Source of the DNA: Trichobilharzia regenti
Lineage: Eukaryota; Platyhelminthes; Trematoda; Strigeidida; Schistosomatidae
Length of the DNA: 64,000 bases
Reading direction: 5' to 3'
NCBI GenBank assembly: GCA_944472135.2
Contig: OX235270.1
Coordinates: forward strand, 72,177,168 to 72,241,167
The notes under the pieces are model-generated. The model searched no databases and was not told the DNA's origin. It saw only the letters and a list, made by a program, of their open reading frames with translations. Position numbers and translations under genes: made by a program. The first letter of the stretch is position 1. Each line of letters begins with the position of its first letter. This document shows, piece after piece, positions 46,108 through 57,000 of the stretch.

Positions 46108-46678
46108 CTTTTGACGTTGATTGTAAGGTACGGCTTCCATGGATTTTCACACTGTCACTGACCCACAGCTGGATGTCTAAAGCATGGACTTTCTTTAACA
46201 GTTTTCGTCTAGAATTAGCGCTACTGACTGTTGTGTGATCACCTATACTGTGAGGTCTGACCTATGGTTACACTACCTGCTAACGCTTTGGCCCAGTTCA
46301 CTCTCCCGCAGGAAATTACTAGCAGTATTTCAAAATCTAACAGCGGCTATGCCCTAAACATTCAAGATTAGTTCATAAATTACTGAAGCAGTAAGGCCAC
46401 ACTATCTTTAGTAGATCGAGAAGATTAGTTCATGACGAACTAATAATAGTGAGAGTGGGATTCGACAACATGCTTCAGTTTGGGAATATTCAAGTCACAT
46501 GTGGCAAAAAGCCTTCAATGCTGCACAAGTTTCCCACGAAAAATTAGGCTCGGTGACGCTGCCTAACAAGCGAACGCCCTAGATAGATGACATGCACCTA
46601 GTATTATGGACTTTACCGATAGATTTAGAGGAGTCATCTCTCTACAAATAGATGGCCTAGAGTGCGTCATTGACGGCA
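46108..46678. other. Spacer between copies A2 and B2, no gene recognised
   Basis: Short frames only. A plus-strand stretch near 46460 (GFDNMLQFGNIQVTC) is open but not recognised. Confidence 0.4.
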
Positions 46679-46985
46679 TCAATGAAACCCATTCCAAGAT
46701 CTTATTGTTTCGCAAGACGATTCGAATCGACAACCACTAAGCACAGATATCGACTTTTATTCCAAAACACAGTGGATGACAAGGAATTGTATTCTTCGAT
46801 TGTTAACATCAACGTTCTGTACTAAGTCTATGAACAAATGCTTTTACGAGGAATGTAAAGTGCTTTTATTCGTACTCTTTCGTCTTCTTCTAACATGTAT
46901 ACGACCGAATCACTCGTGCCTTCAAGCTGCCTGCCAATGGCGACCAAGGCAAGTGAACAAACGTTACTGTTCATTATCATTGATA
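46679..46985 (-). repeat. 3' LTR of copy B2
   Basis: On the minus strand it starts TATCAATG (from TGTCAATG) right after the purine-rich CGCCAGAGAG. It shares GGAATAAAAGTCGATATCTG with the 5' LTR. Limits are approximate at the 3' end. Confidence 0.7.
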
Positions 46986-47489
46986 CTCTCTGGCGAGAAA
47001 GGGTTCATCCATTTTTCCATCGCGCTGATAACCTTGAGGTGGACTGCCAACGCAGGAACCTGTGCCAACCGGTACTAGGAGTAAATGGCAGAAAAGCCCA
47101 ACACACGACTCGCATAACACATCACGCCAGTACGCTCTCCCTGACGTGTAGGACCTCCCACAGTGATTGGAACTTTGCCTAGTTCTCTGTCGACAATACC
47201 ACCACTGACACGGTCCTTGTGGTGTTGGTCGCTTCACGTCACCCTAGGATAATCCCCCTCCCAGGCGTATCAAATCGCGTACAGTGACTCTAACACCACT
47301 CGATTCGCTCACAATTGTAGAAGCGTAGAAACGACTTCAAAAGTACTTGCAATATTATTACAAGATGATTAACGCAATGCAACAACTATAAAATTAACCC
47401 ACAATTAGATGAATTTGAACCCAATCTAGTATTAACTCAAATATATATATATAATCAATACATCAAATGTCGTGAATTCTGCCTTGGTG

Positions 47490-47640
47490 TGCTACCCCTG
47501 AAGAATCGTGGGACTCACAGAGTTCGCTCACAACCCTTCTCAGGTTGACGCCCTAAGTTGGAAAATTGCCGCTGTGTTCACTTGCTGATCTCCTTCTACC
47601 ATCTGTATCCTTCACTCTGAACGGTGACGCACCCTGTGAC
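47490..47640 (-). repeat. 3' noncoding block of copy B2 with the family hairpin
   Basis: On the minus strand GGGCGTCAACCTGAGAAGGG matches the A1/A2 direct-repeat unit, here in a single copy next to the end of ORF2. Confidence 0.7.
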
Positions 47641-47925
47641 ATCTGTAGCGGTAAATAATTCCCCAAAATTATTGACCACAGCAATCACTCATCATTGGAT
47701 GCTGGCCATCACTGTTGAAGTCGACTTGTTTAACTGAAGGCTTCTGGTCAAGCATCCCCGCCATTTGGTACCCCGTCGTGTCACGTGCACGATCACTAGC
47801 CAGCTAAGCGTTCGTCTGACGGTTTGTTTTGGTCCCGAAATATATCATGTAGCTTGGACGATCAAATATTGGCTTTTGCTTTGCCTTTGGTACGCGAGAA
47901 TTATTAAGTTAGAAGTTGCTGTACA
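47641..47925 (+). repeat. Family C LTR-like repeat, copy 3 (nested in B2)
   Basis: It starts TGTAGCGGTAAATAATTCCC and ends near GAAGTTGCTG, and matches copies at 9897 and 10636 on the opposite strand. It interrupts the B2 region between the end of ORF2 (about 47926 onward) and the 3' noncoding block. Confidence 0.7.
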
Positions 47926-47929
47926 AGTG

Positions 47930-48660
47930 ATTCTGTCAACCCCTAAACATTGTATCGTTGAGTGTAGATGACGCACAAACATACGACGTATCCGACTAAC
48001 AAGGCGAAGGCACAGAGCAAACCACACCGAGGGTAATAACATTCAAATAGCAGCTTGAAACATGAAAGGCTTTTATTTGTTCAAATCAGTTTAATAATTA
48101 CCGTGTCGGGCAAAGTTGGCTCATCTTCACTAAACTGACCACTAACTTTCGTCCCTTCGAACAGACCGATACTAGCACAATCACAGCATAATACTCGTGG
48201 GTTCATGGATGGTTCTTCTACTATGGACGACAACACCGATGACCACTGACTGACACAAGTTGGTGAACTTAGCAGTGCATCAGAAGCTGTTGTTGTTCAG
48301 CCCTTAGAAGAGTGTCTAACCACAGGATTGCCACCACTGGCACCTTTCATGATCACCTACAGTTTAGCATTAACAACTGTTGATAAATGGTCTATATGTG
48401 GGTCATTTGCACTGGCTGTCTCATCAGTATCCATATTTTCTACAATCGCATCTACCTTTAATTCTATTTCACGTTCAAGTTGAACAGAGCCTTTGTTCAA
48501 CCCATTAGTAATAAGCACTCTGCTCATCTCATCATGATCGGCCAAAGACAAATGTGTACTATCATAATCGCTATCACAAATATTCACTTTACTGCGCTTG
48601 TAAGATCTACTTCATCATTTTCAACCCCTCTGATAACAACAGTAGATGACTTATGCTCTA
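47930..48660 (-). pseudogene. ORF2 remnant of family B (copy B2)
   Basis: The readable 48587-48357 minus frame starts MNICDSDYDSTHLSLADHDE and matches ORF2 of A1/A2 (NIRDNDHD..LSLADHDEM). It includes LNKGSVQLEREIE. Downstream, matches to the SSILCNDF- and FSE.KPS-like parts are visible around 48190-48110, and the hydrophobic end is decayed. It confirms that ORF2 belongs to both families. Confidence 0.6.
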
Positions 48661-48991
48661 TTCATGAATCCATAAAGGCTTTTTACCTTTACTCTGATTA
48701 GTAATACCTCGGAAACTTGTGGAGTCAGAAAAGGATTCTGAAACTGTAACATTCTTATTTTGCACAGACTGCGGTGTTATCTGTAACACGCTTTTGAACA
48801 ATTGCCTACCAGCTGCAACCTCAGTCTTCTTCGACGCACTATCATCACAAGAATCAGAGTCAGAAATTGATGACGCTGACTTTACAATTAGCTTTTTACT
48901 AAACTCGTTCACTGCTTTACAGTTCGCTTTCGTACACACTCCTTTCAAACGGATAAAACATAACCGTTTTTGCCTCGCAACTTGTAACCTA
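48661..48991 (-). pseudogene. Gag of copy B2, C-terminal fragment
   Basis: On the minus strand, QVARQKRLCFIRLKGVCTK at about 48986-48930 follows the solo LTR. Then come LIVKSASSISDSDSCDD and VLQITPQSVQNKNV, matching the end of B1 Gag. The solo LTR split this protein between DRL and QVARQKR. Confidence 0.75.
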
Positions 48992-49346
48992 TGTCAATCA
49001 CGTCTCATAAACCGTTAATGCCCAGCTCTCGCTATGCTCGGGCCCACGCTGTTCTTGAAGATTTCAGAAACGCTTAGTATAACGGACGAAAAAACCAAAA
49101 CACCGATTGGCCGCTTGCGATTTCTTTATTGTTACACCAACATATAAAAATAATAACTGAGCTAAGGTCTGTGAACAAATATTACAATAATAAATCATAG
49201 TATTACTTCTGACGATGTTTCACTCTTCTTTCTGAACAGCGACCGATGAGACGATGACTGTCGTATTGATGCCTCCGCGAAAATTGGGGAAGTTGATTTT
49301 AAGCAAAAACCATGAATTGATCGTTCAATCTTCAACTGCATTGACA
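48992..49346 (-). mobile_element. Solo LTR of family A (copy A3), nested in B2 gag
   Basis: This 355-bp type 1 LTR starts (minus) TGTCAATGCAG and ends ATTGACA. The flanks are ACCTA at 48987-48991 and ACCTA at 49347-49351, a perfect 5-bp target-site duplication. It fixes the LTR limits for the whole family and shows BEL-type 5-bp integration. Confidence 0.92.
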
Positions 49347-49631
49347 ACCTATCTGTTAGGGACGCCCACGGAACCTCATTAAGTTTGTTTAGATTACTAA
49401 ATACCATACACCTTCCTCGAGGGCATTTTGTACACCATTAATCTATCCAAAAATTAATCGAGTTCCTCGAAGTCACCGTTTAGGTGCGTACCATTAGTCT
49501 TACCGGTCTCAAAAACACTACTGGATACCGCAAATGGTCCCCTAAACCTTTGACGTAATATTCTCATGGTCTCAGTGTACCTTTCGCTTGGGGGCAGAAC
49601 TTGCAGAACGTATAGCTCTTGTAGCGACATT
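49347..49631 (-). pseudogene. Gag of copy B2, middle fragment
   Basis: On the minus strand, ERYTETMRILRQRF and SSSVFETGKTNGTHLNGDFE match the central Gag core of B1 (AMRILRQRF, FETVKGNGSQL). Further down, ASLTDRL precedes the solo LTR. Frames are shifted several times. Confidence 0.7.
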
Positions 49632-50112
49632 TGTAGGGGACTAATATTAGAGTTCACTAACATTCCAAATATAAAAGTAATAATCCAAGTCAGTGGAGTG
49701 TTAAATCACAATATATTACCAAAAATACAGTGACGAGTTATAGCAACAAAAAGGATTACTTGGATATAAAGTCTAAGTCCTCGGCTACAAATTAATTATA
49801 TAATCCACGGGCACGTTAATTGTTTGGACTGCGTCTGCTGTAGCTGCTGTGTTCCGGTTGTAGAAATGTCTTCGGTTGAGAGTAGTAGGCTCCTACAATA
49901 AATCCGAAGTATACAACACGGTGTGAGTGGAGCAAGTAAGCAGAAGTGACCAGGGAGAAGACGAAGTCTCCAACAGCAGAGTGTATTTTTCAATTGTACA
50001 CGGAAGTTATGTATATTTCAACAAGAAGCGTTTTAAACAAAAATTATGTACAATATCTCGAATTTATACAAGTAACCAAAAAGTGTACAATCACATTGTT
50101 ACGTACTCCACA
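49632..50112 (-). repeat. 3' LTR of the Gypsy element
   Basis: On the minus strand it starts TGTGGAGTACG and ends CCCTACA. It is 481 bp. Confidence 0.93.
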
Positions 50113-50130
50113 CGGCTCCCCCCTAGAGGT
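50113..50130 (-). promoter_or_regulatory. Polypurine tract of the Gypsy element
   Basis: On the minus strand TAGGGGGGAGCCG ends at the base before the 3' LTR, the normal site of plus-strand priming. Confidence 0.7.
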
Positions 50131-50587
50131 CCGGAGAGACAACCGGAAAATGATAAGTAAAACTATGAAGTAAATAATAATAGTAATAGCAACTTTTGGA
50201 TAAAAATAGGGATATATTACAACATGCATAAACGCGAGAAGGTATGTGAATCATGTAAAGTCTGAAAGCATATACAATGAGTTCAGCAATAAAAATTGAA
50301 ATAGAAAGTCATGTCACTTAAATTTGCACTAACCATGAACATAGATTTTTAATGTATAAAGAAAAATATGTAAATACACAGTAATTAAGGAGGGGAAAGA
50401 AACATTAAAAAAAATATGGATTAAAGATCAATAGTTTTTGGAAAGGACAATACCTGTTTTTTAGGTGAGGTACATATAAATAAATAATAGTGATAGTAAC
50501 ATCAAAGTTTACGACGAAATACTAACGGTCATGATGATAATGTCTAAACGAAAAAGATAATAATAATTTTTAATTATTTTTCTTTTG
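50131..50587 (-). other. 3' noncoding region of the Gypsy element
   Basis: AT-rich DNA between the integrase stop and the polypurine tract. No env-like frame. Confidence 0.6.
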
Positions 50588-51946
50588 TTAGTCCTCAAAA
50601 TGAACGTAGCGAGCCGGTTTACTGATTTGCCGACCACTACGTGTTTGATATGGAGGGAGGATAAGACTTGGTGCCGGTGGAGTGGAATCGGATGTTTGAT
50701 TATTTGATTGCGCAGCTGCCGATGTAGATTCGAAGTCGTTGTCGGTGTATGCGGGTTTGATTCGATCAATTGAAACAGTCTCTCGTCTTCCATTCTTGTT
50801 CACTGTAAAGTGTTTGTCTGAACGTTTAATAACTTGAAAGGGTCCTTCGTATGGAGGTTGCAATCCTTTTCTGATGGCGTCGACTCGAATGAAGACGAAT
50901 TTGCAAGTTTGTAGATGTTTGTTGATCTGATCTCTTCGGGGAGATTGTCGAGGTGCTGTTGGTTGAAGTTGAAGCATTTGTCTAGTTAATCGGTTAGTGA
51001 AGTCGGCAATGTTCACGTCTGTGGAATCGGCTGAGGGGACTAGCTGTCCAGGCAAGGTTAGGTTGGTGCCATAGACAAGTTGAGCCGGTGTACATCCTAA
51101 ATCTTCTTTGATAGTAGAACGGATACCAAGTAAAATCAAAGGTAAGTATTCACTCCACTTAGATGTATCATTCTGCGCCATCAGGGAGCTTTTCAGTTGT
51201 CTGTGGAATCTTTCCACTAGACCATTCGCTGCCGGATGATAGGCTGTTGTGGAGATATGTTTCACTCCCAGAAGTCTCGTCAGTTCGCGAAAGAGTGTCG
51301 ATTGGAATTGAGGACCGCGGTCGGATGTAATAGTAGTTGGTACACCGTAGTTTGACACCCAACGGTCGAGAAAAACTAAAGCAACGTTTTCAGCAGATAT
51401 GTCGTTTAAGGGGCATGCAATAGCCCAACGAGTAAATCTATCAATCGCTGTCAGGATATGTGTATATCCCCTTGATGTTGGCAATGGTCCCACGATATCT
51501 ATATGGATATGCTGAAATCTCCTTTCGGGTAATTTAAACGTCTTCGGGGTTGTAATAGTGTGGCGGTGTACTTTGGAGCATTGGCATTGGATACATTCTC
51601 GTGCCCATCTCCGAATGTCAGAGTTCATTTTAGGCCACACGAAGCGTTCGCTGATCAGTCTGACCGTGGCGCGTACTCCAGGGTGAGAAAGCGAATGTAA
51701 ATGTTCGAACAATGCTTTTCGGCAACTGAGAGGGACAAATGGACGATTAGTGCCGGTAGATACATCGCAGACTATGGTTGCATCTGATAAGGGGATAGGC
51801 ACATCTTTGAGCTGTAAGGAAGAGTTTCTGCGGCAGGTTTGGAGTTCAACGTCATCTCTTTGTAATTGAGCCATACGATCAAGACTGATGTCTACCGACG
51901 TTTGGAGCTGGTTAATGTCACTTCTTGAAAGAGAATCGGCTACCAC
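50588..51946 (-). CDS. Gypsy Pol: integrase segment
   Basis: A 452-codon frame. It begins in the RNase H/integrase linker ([10 protein letters not shown], the usual end of Gypsy RNase H). Residues about 80-125 form the HHCC zinc domain ([16 protein letters not shown], then CIQCQC). The catalytic core has D in [12 protein letters not shown] in [10 protein letters not shown] and E in [12 protein letters not shown], the complete D,D(35)E set. After about residue 330 comes a basic region with [15 protein letters not shown] and [14 protein letters not shown], the GPY/F module found in many Gypsy integrases. A missing base just before 51946 puts this frame out of phase with RT. Integrase inserts the cDNA into host chromatin. 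Confidence 0.93.
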   Translation of the reverse strand: MVADSLSRSDINQLQTSVDISLDRMAQLQRDDVELQTCRRNSSLQLKDVPIPLSDATIVCDVSTGTNRPFVPLSCRKALFEHLHSLSHPGVRATVRLISERFVWPKMNSDIRRWARECIQCQCSKVHRHTITTPKTFKLPERRFQHIHIDIVGPLPTSRGYTHILTAIDRFTRWAIACPLNDISAENVALVFLDRWVSNYGVPTTITSDRGPQFQSTLFRELTRLLGVKHISTTAYHPAANGLVERFHRQLKSSLMAQNDTSKWSEYLPLILLGIRSTIKEDLGCTPAQLVYGTNLTLPGQLVPSADSTDVNIADFTNRLTRQMLQLQPTAPRQSPRRDQINKHLQTCKFVFIRVDAIRKGLQPPYEGPFQVIKRSDKHFTVNKNGRRETVSIDRIKPAYTDNDFESTSAAAQSNNQTSDSTPPAPSLILPPYQTRSGRQISKPARYVHFED

Positions 51947-53130
51947 GTTCGCATCCCCTTTGATGTACTGATGTCGGTTGAAAATTGGGAGATATAATCC
52001 AACTGTCTGGCTTCTCTAGGGGAGTGTTTATCGAGTGAAGTAGTGAAAGCATGACACAGGGGCTTGTGGTCAGTAAAAATAGTGAAATGCCGGCCCTGTA
52101 GTAAGTAACTGAAATGCTTCACTGCAAGATATATGGCCAGCAATTCTCTCCCAAAAGTGCTGTATCGTGTCTGAGCCGGTTCCAACTTCTTAGAAAAGAA
52201 TGCGAGTGGGGTGACTTCGCCCTTCATCTTTTGTTGTAATACTGCCCCTACAGCTACTTGGGAGGCATCTGTGCACAAAATAAGCGACGCTTCGGGGTTG
52301 ATATGGGATAGCATAGTGACTCTGGATAAGGCATCTTTTGCGTTGCAAAATGATTCGTGTGCTTCAGCTGACCACTGAAACTTTTTAGGATCATTTTTAA
52401 GGAGGTCGGTTAACGGCTGGACGATGGAGGCACACGAAGGAATGAAACGCCGATAGAAATTAAACATCCCCAAAAAACGTCTGACCTTCTTGAGTGAATC
52501 TGGTTCGGGGAAGTTTTTGATGGACTCTATCTTTTCCTCCGTAGGCGTAATACCATTCGCGGTTATGTGGTGTCCCAGAAACTGTATAGAGGAGACACCG
52601 AATATGCACTTTTTGGGGTTAATGACGACTCCATATTGCTCAAATCGTTGAAATAAGATGGTGAGGTGATCAGTATGTTCTTCGGGCGACGAGCTAGCAA
52701 TTAAAACGTCATCGATATATACAAATACAAAGTCCAAACCTTGTGTGACCTGATCCATGAAACGTTGGAAGGATTGTGCTGCGTTCTTTAGGCCAAATGG
52801 CATGCGGAGAAATTCAAACAAACCGAAAGGTGTGATGATGGCCGTTTTTTCGATATCCTCTTGGGCAACTGGTATTTGGTGATAGGCCCTGACCAAGTCT
52901 ACTTTAGAAAAAATGGTTTTTCCGTGTAATGTCAGGGAGAAATCATGAAGATGAGGAATAGGATAACGGTCGGGAACTGTGGCATTGTTTAAATGTCGGT
53001 AATCCCCACATGGCCTCCAATCATGATCAGCTTTAGGCACCATGTGTAAGGGCGAAGACCAAGGACTATTGGAGGGTCTGATGATGCCGAGCTGCATCAT
53101 GTGTTCAAATTCTGCCTTGGCTGCTGCCAA
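51940..53130 (-). CDS. Gypsy Pol: reverse transcriptase and RNase H segment
   Basis: A 396-codon frame. RT blocks in order: [75 protein letters not shown], and the active site [14 protein letters not shown] at about residue 140. [13 protein letters not shown] follows as the connection. RNase H begins with [18 protein letters not shown] and continues with [14 protein letters not shown] and [10 protein letters not shown]. All RT catalytic aspartates are present. The frame starts and ends at single-base deletions: near 53137 (CGTCC-CGTAGA) relative to protease, and near 51979 (GACATC-AGTACATC) relative to integrase. Confidence 0.95.
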   Translation of the reverse strand: MAAAKAEFEHMMQLGIIRPSNSPWSSPLHMVPKADHDWRPCGDYRHLNNATVPDRYPIPHLHDFSLTLHGKTIFSKVDLVRAYHQIPVAQEDIEKTAIITPFGLFEFLRMPFGLKNAAQSFQRFMDQVTQGLDFVFVYIDDVLIASSSPEEHTDHLTILFQRFEQYGVVINPKKCIFGVSSIQFLGHHITANGITPTEEKIESIKNFPEPDSLKKVRRFLGMFNFYRRFIPSCASIVQPLTDLLKNDPKKFQWSAEAHESFCNAKDALSRVTMLSHINPEASLILCTDASQVAVGAVLQQKMKGEVTPLAFFSKKLEPAQTRYSTFGRELLAIYLAVKHFSYLLQGRHFTIFTDHKPLCHAFTTSLDKHSPREARQLDYISQFSTDISTSKGMRTW

Positions 53131-53699
53131 TTTGTCCGGGGGTAATCTACGGGACGAGCACGAACTGGTTGACCCGTAGTAACTATCTTGTGAGTAACTG
53201 TGTGAGGGACGTCCTCGATGTTGTACGACGGCTTAAGAATTTTAGGGAAACGGTGAAGTAGGGAGGAAAAAGGGCAATCTGCTGGTCTTTCAATACTGAT
53301 ATTATAGACAGAATAGCTGGAGATAATTCCATGGATCTTTAGATGGGTGTTGTTATCAATCAGTTTTTTATTGTTGACGTCAACTAACAGGTTGAAATTA
53401 CTCAAGAAATCTGCTCCGAGGATGGCGTGACTGACGTCGGCTACTATGAAAATCCATGTGAAACGCCGACGTAAACCTAGATCCAGTATGAGGGATTGCT
53501 CTCCATACGTCTGTATGCTTGTGTGGTTAGCTGCCCGGAGAGACAGTTTTCCGGGTGTCCGTGTAGATCGCCTGGATAGTGAAGGAGGGATTACGCTAAC
53601 TTCTGCTCCCGTGTCTACCAGGAATAAAGTGTCTGAAGTTTTATCCTTCACATAGAAGAGGCGACTTGTTTGCTTGCCAGTAACAGCTGTCGCCATCAC
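53097..53699 (-). CDS. Gypsy protease segment
   Basis: A 200-codon frame. [20 protein letters not shown] contains the aspartic protease active site DTGA, followed by [23 protein letters not shown] is the second conserved block (ILG..FL). The frame overlaps the end of Gag by a few bases in the -1 frame (CAGTGATGG), so it may be expressed by frameshifting or as a fusion. Its last 22 codons after about 53137 are out of frame because of a 1-bp deletion: the original reading there would continue [15 protein letters not shown] into RT. Confidence 0.9.
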   Translation of the reverse strand: MMATAVTGKQTSRLFYVKDKTSDTLFLVDTGAEVSVIPPSLSRRSTRTPGKLSLRAANHTSIQTYGEQSLILDLGLRRRFTWIFIVADVSHAILGADFLSNFNLLVDVNNKKLIDNNTHLKIHGIISSYSVYNISIERPADCPFSSLLHRFPKILKPSYNIEDVPHTVTHKIVTTGQPVRARPVDYPRTNWQQPRQNLNT

Positions 53700-54583
53700 T
53701 GTCTGGCTGAGGCGTTTCCCTGAGCCTGGTTGGCTTCGCTAAAGCTGCACGGTTTTACACATTTCAGGGCATGACGTCCAAACTTCCAGTGATACCAGCA
53801 TATATTGCTATCCCGAGAAGACGTGTAAGAACGCTGTCGTGAGAAGGATCGTCGTCGTGATGGTGACCTTCTTTGTGAACTCCGTCTCCGGACTTGTCGA
53901 TCAGACCTATTAGTTTCCAACTTGTCAATCCTTGCCGCTAAGTCTGCAATGGCGGCGAGTATCGGTGTGTCTGCCGTGGGTGTGGAATGACACGGTGTGG
54001 CACTATCAGATGCTACGTGACTTATGGTGTTATCGGATAAAACATCCATAATACTATCTGCCATGTCACTTAGTTGGTCTAAGTCATACGACTTTCCTGA
54101 GATGATTAAAATTTGCTGGACATTTCTAGGTAAACGTTGCAACCACATCTGTTTCAGCACTACCTCGTCTACTTTATGATGTCCGATTAACTGGCGCATG
54201 TGCCTGAGCAGCTGGGATGGTTTACGTGGGCCTAGTTCACAGCCTGTGAGCAATTGTTGGATTCTTTTCTCATCCGACAAACTGGTACGTTGTATGAGGA
54301 GGGCTTTAAGTTTATCAAATTGATGTTCCGTCGGAGGATCTTCGATGAAATCGCTGATTTCTGTCAATACTGACGGAGGGAGTTCTGCCAGCACCATACC
54401 ATATTTGGCTATTTGGGACTTAATGCCCCGTGCTTCTAGCAACGGTTCAATTACCGCAAACCAAATCCTTGGTTCTGCGAAACCGTATTGGGGTAAACGA
54501 AAATCAGTGATGGCATTTATTGTGGCATTTGTCTCGCTATTAGTTGTCTGCTCGTTTGATGTACCGGACTGAGGTGATGACAT
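53696..54583 (-). CDS. Gypsy Gag
   Basis: The start is placed at the ATG at 54583 (MSSPQSGTSNEQTTNSE). An upstream ATG at 54664 adds only a hydrophobic stretch unusual for Gag. About residues 20-200 (FRLPQYGFAEPRIWFAVIEP ... RHMRQLIG ... LPRNVQQILI) match the Gag of arthropod/flatworm Gypsy elements, where capsid regions carry FW/IWF and LP..VQ motifs. About residues 230-270 are Arg/Ser repeats (RRRSSQRRSPSRRRSFSRQR). The C-terminus has one zinc knuckle-like CWYHWKFGRHALKCVKPC instead of CCHC. About 296 residues, intact. Confidence 0.88.
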   Translation of the reverse strand: MSSPQSGTSNEQTTNSETNATINAITDFRLPQYGFAEPRIWFAVIEPLLEARGIKSQIAKYGMVLAELPPSVLTEISDFIEDPPTEHQFDKLKALLIQRTSLSDEKRIQQLLTGCELGPRKPSQLLRHMRQLIGHHKVDEVVLKQMWLQRLPRNVQQILIISGKSYDLDQLSDMADSIMDVLSDNTISHVASDSATPCHSTPTADTPILAAIADLAARIDKLETNRSDRQVRRRSSQRRSPSRRRSFSRQRSYTSSRDSNICWYHWKFGRHALKCVKPCSFSEANQAQGNASARQ

Positions 54584-54700
54584 TATAAATATGAGGTTAT
54601 TGGTGCAAATTAGGATACAAATATAAACCACACACAAAATCACAATGAATATACAAAATAGCAAAAATAAGAATATGAATATGCCAAAATAATCCGTGTT

Positions 54701-54716
54701 CTTATCGGGCTCACCA
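54701..54716 (-). promoter_or_regulatory. Primer-binding site of the Gypsy element (probable)
   Basis: TGGTGAGCCCGATAAG on the minus strand lies 7 bp after the 5' LTR. TGG is the complement of a tRNA CCA end. The tRNA was not identified. Confidence 0.5.
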
Positions 54717-54723
54717 ATTAATT

Positions 54724-55204
54724 TGTAGGGGACTAATATTAGAGTTCACTAACATTCCAAATATAAAAGTAATAATCCAAGTCAGTGGAGTGTTAAATCA
54801 CAATATATTACCAAAAATACAGTGACGAGTTATAGCAACAAAAAGGATTACTTGGATATAAAGTCTAAGTCCTCGGCTACAAATTAATTATATAATCCAC
54901 GGGCACGTTAATTGTTTGGACTGCGTCTGCTGTAGCTGCTGTGTTCCGGTTGTAGAAATGTCTTCGGTTGAGAGTAGTAGGCTCCTACAATAAATCCGAA
55001 GTATACAACACGGTGTGAGTGGAGCAAGTAAGCAGAAGTGACCAGGGAGAAGACGAAGTCTCCAACAGCAGAGTGTATTTTTCAATTGTACACGGAAGTT
55101 ATGTATATTTCAACAAGAAGCGTTTTAAACAAAAATTATGTACAATATCTCGAATTTATACAAGTAACCAAAAAGTGTACAATCACATTGTTACGTACTC
55201 CACA
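54724..55204 (-). repeat. 5' LTR of the Gypsy element
   Basis: Same length and, by eye, the same sequence as 49632-50112. Confidence 0.93.
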
Positions 55205-55497
55205 CATCAGTCCATTATCTCGACAAAACATCAACTTCATCCTATGGTTTATTACAAAACCACTTTACACAACTTCAAACTCTTTGACAAATTGTGCAAA
55301 ATCTGCTGGGTTTCCACCAAAGTATGTGGCTTGAACTTCGGTAACATGAAACCAATACTATCACTATACGCCCACACATAAACATCAAACGTATCAGGCA
55401 GAGCATCAGATACATCATCACAAATAACAGGCAACTCAACATCACTCAATTTTCTGTCTGCTTCCAAACTACCACCTGCCTTCTTGGGCCTAGGCAT
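55205..55497 (-). pseudogene. Gag of copy B2, N-terminal fragment
   Basis: The ATG at 55497 gives MPRPKKAGGSLEADRKLSDV, aligned with MPGSKKGQSVLDANRKVSHG of family A. It is followed by PVICDDVSDA and a decayed FEP..F.GN..D block. The next part reads into the Gypsy LTR at 55204. Across the gap GGACTGATG joins TCGCTACAAG, as in TGCACTGGTGTTGCTGCAAG of B1. Confidence 0.75.
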
Positions 55498-55630
55498 TAT
55501 TCAACGTCACCAAAAGATCAAAACTGCATCGTGATGATCTGTGTCAAAAGATGCTGGCTGCAGACTAAATGAGTACCCTCCGAAAGAAACTCAGAAGGCG
55601 CTCCAAAAACACAAACAGAGGAATAAAAAC

Positions 55631-55940
55631 TGTCAAAGAACTAAATTCTAAGATCCTATTATTTCCGAAGTCGCTCCAAATCGACAACCACTAAGCACAG
55701 ATATCGACTTTTATTCCAAAACACAGTGGGTGACAAGGAATTGTATTCTTCGATTGTTAACATCAACGTTCTGTACTAAGTCTATGAACAAATGCTTTTA
55801 CGAGGAATGTAAAGTGCTTTTATTCGTACTCTTTCGTCTTCTTCTAACATGTATACGATCGAATCACTCGTGCCTTCAAGCTGCCTGCCAATGGCGACCA
55901 AGGCAAATGAACAAATGTTCACTGTTCCTTTCCATTGGCA
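55631..55940 (-). repeat. 5' LTR of copy B2
   Basis: On the minus strand it starts TGCCAATGGAAAGG and ends TTTGACA. It contains GAATAAAAGCAC and GGAATAAAAGTCG. About 310 bp, matching the B1 LTR length. Confidence 0.7.
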
Positions 55941-56469
55941 CGTGGACGTATATGTCACGTTTTTTCGAAATTTAACCTGGAAAAAGTTTTGCAATAATTT
56001 TTATCAAAACTGTTTTGTCTCTATCCTGGAATGATTGGAATTTTCATTTCCTCGCTAGTTAATTTTGTCTTTGACTCAAATTATCTGACTGCGACAAACT
56101 GTTAGCCCACTGTTTGCACTGTTTAATGCATCAGTCGAACTGTTTAGAAATATCACATCATGAGCATAGTGGGGTAGATGGTGGGTAATGTCATTAACAC
56201 AAATATTCTACTTTGTGTAGAAGTGTCAACTTTTGGTATAGTATCATTTAATGAAGACTTCACGTCTCAGATTATCAATGTAACCTATTTTTGTGTGAAT
56301 AACAGTGCTACTTTGTCCCTATGTGTATCATGAGGACATGGCCCCCGTTAAAAAACTCTGTGACAGCTTGTGACATTTAGTACTACACTAGTTTCATTAG
56401 CATCCAGTTTTCTTGACCGTTTTTGTATTACGCCACTCTACCCAAAATTTACCAATTTTCACCTTTTCA
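55941..56469. other. No gene recognised
   Basis: AT-rich flank of copy B2 with short frames only. Confidence 0.4.
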
Positions 56470-57000
56470 CTTAGAAGAGCCGTAACCAATTGTATTCTTG
56501 TTTGACGAACTTAATGCACCCATGCATACAAATTGAACTTCATCAAGTATGCGGACGATCTAACTTTTCTAATGTCTGTTAGCTCGCAGCTACACTGTAC
56601 TAGGATGAACAGCTTTCTATCAGGATTCAGAAAATGGTCTTAAACTAAACTCTTACAAGTGTCAGACTTAATTTCAGTTTCCAATGTAAAAGAAAGTTAA
56701 GTGAATCTGTTGATTCCTATGACCGTCGTAAAATTGATGACAGTGATATAGAAATCAAGTCTGGAGTTAGGTTTCTCGGACTAATTCATCCCACAGCTTA
56801 TCGGCCTTAAATATATACTACATGCAGGCATACTACATATGAACTAGGTATGCATATCAGAGTAGACGCTTGTATGGTGTATTCATTAATTATAGGACTA
56901 ACTAGTTTGTAAGAACTACGATTTGACCAGTTATACAACGTTTAATATATATTAAAACACAGTCAACGTAGGCTGCTTACTTTTATGACGCATTACCTAA
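56470..57000 (+). pseudogene. Non-LTR retrotransposon RT remnant
   Basis: At about 56537 the plus strand reads NFIKYADDLTFLM-like (FIKYADDL across one frame shift), followed by SSQLHCTRMNSFLSGFRKWS and LVSVSNVK-like sequence. This is the palm-thumb order (YADD, then a W and a KC motif) of CR1/Jockey-type RTs. Everything else is eroded. It may belong to the same family as 1003-2540, but in a different segment. Confidence 0.5.

Larger units (their letters stand above)
49632..55204 (-). mobile_element. Gypsy LTR retrotransposon, full length, nested in B2 gag
   Basis: It is 5573 bp with two 481-bp LTRs (49632-50112 and 54724-55204) that appear identical by eye. The flanks CATT (49628-49631) and CATC (55205-55208) fit a 4-bp duplication with one change. 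Order on the minus strand: LTR, PBS-like site, Gag 54583-53696, protease 53699-53097, RT/RNase H 53130-51940, integrase 51946-50588, purine tract, LTR. Identical LTRs mean a young insertion. Two single-base deletions in pol still make this copy non-autonomous. It is the latest event in the B2 stack. Confidence 0.95.
46679..55940 (-). mobile_element. BEL/Pao-type gag-only element, family B, with three nested insertions (copy B2)
   Basis: On the minus strand: 5' LTR 55940-55631, gag from the ATG at 55497, ORF2 remnant about 48660-48000, 3' region to about 46986, and 3' LTR 46985-46679. Inside it lie a Gypsy element (49632-55204, in gag), a solo family A LTR (48992-49346, also in gag) and a family C repeat (47641-47925). 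Removing these leaves about 3 kb collinear with family A, again with no Pol. The flanks CGTGG/GACGG do not convincingly match. LTR divergence and broken frames mark it as old. Confidence 0.8.

Noticed and set aside
46776..47237. Frames around 46.8-47.2 kb and 55.7-56.0 kb as host proteins
   Set aside because: They lie in the family B LTRs and 3' region and recur in both LTR copies.
49796..50173. Small frames in the Gypsy LTRs (also at 54888-55381)
   Set aside because: Identical frames occur in both LTRs and are noncoding LTR sequence.
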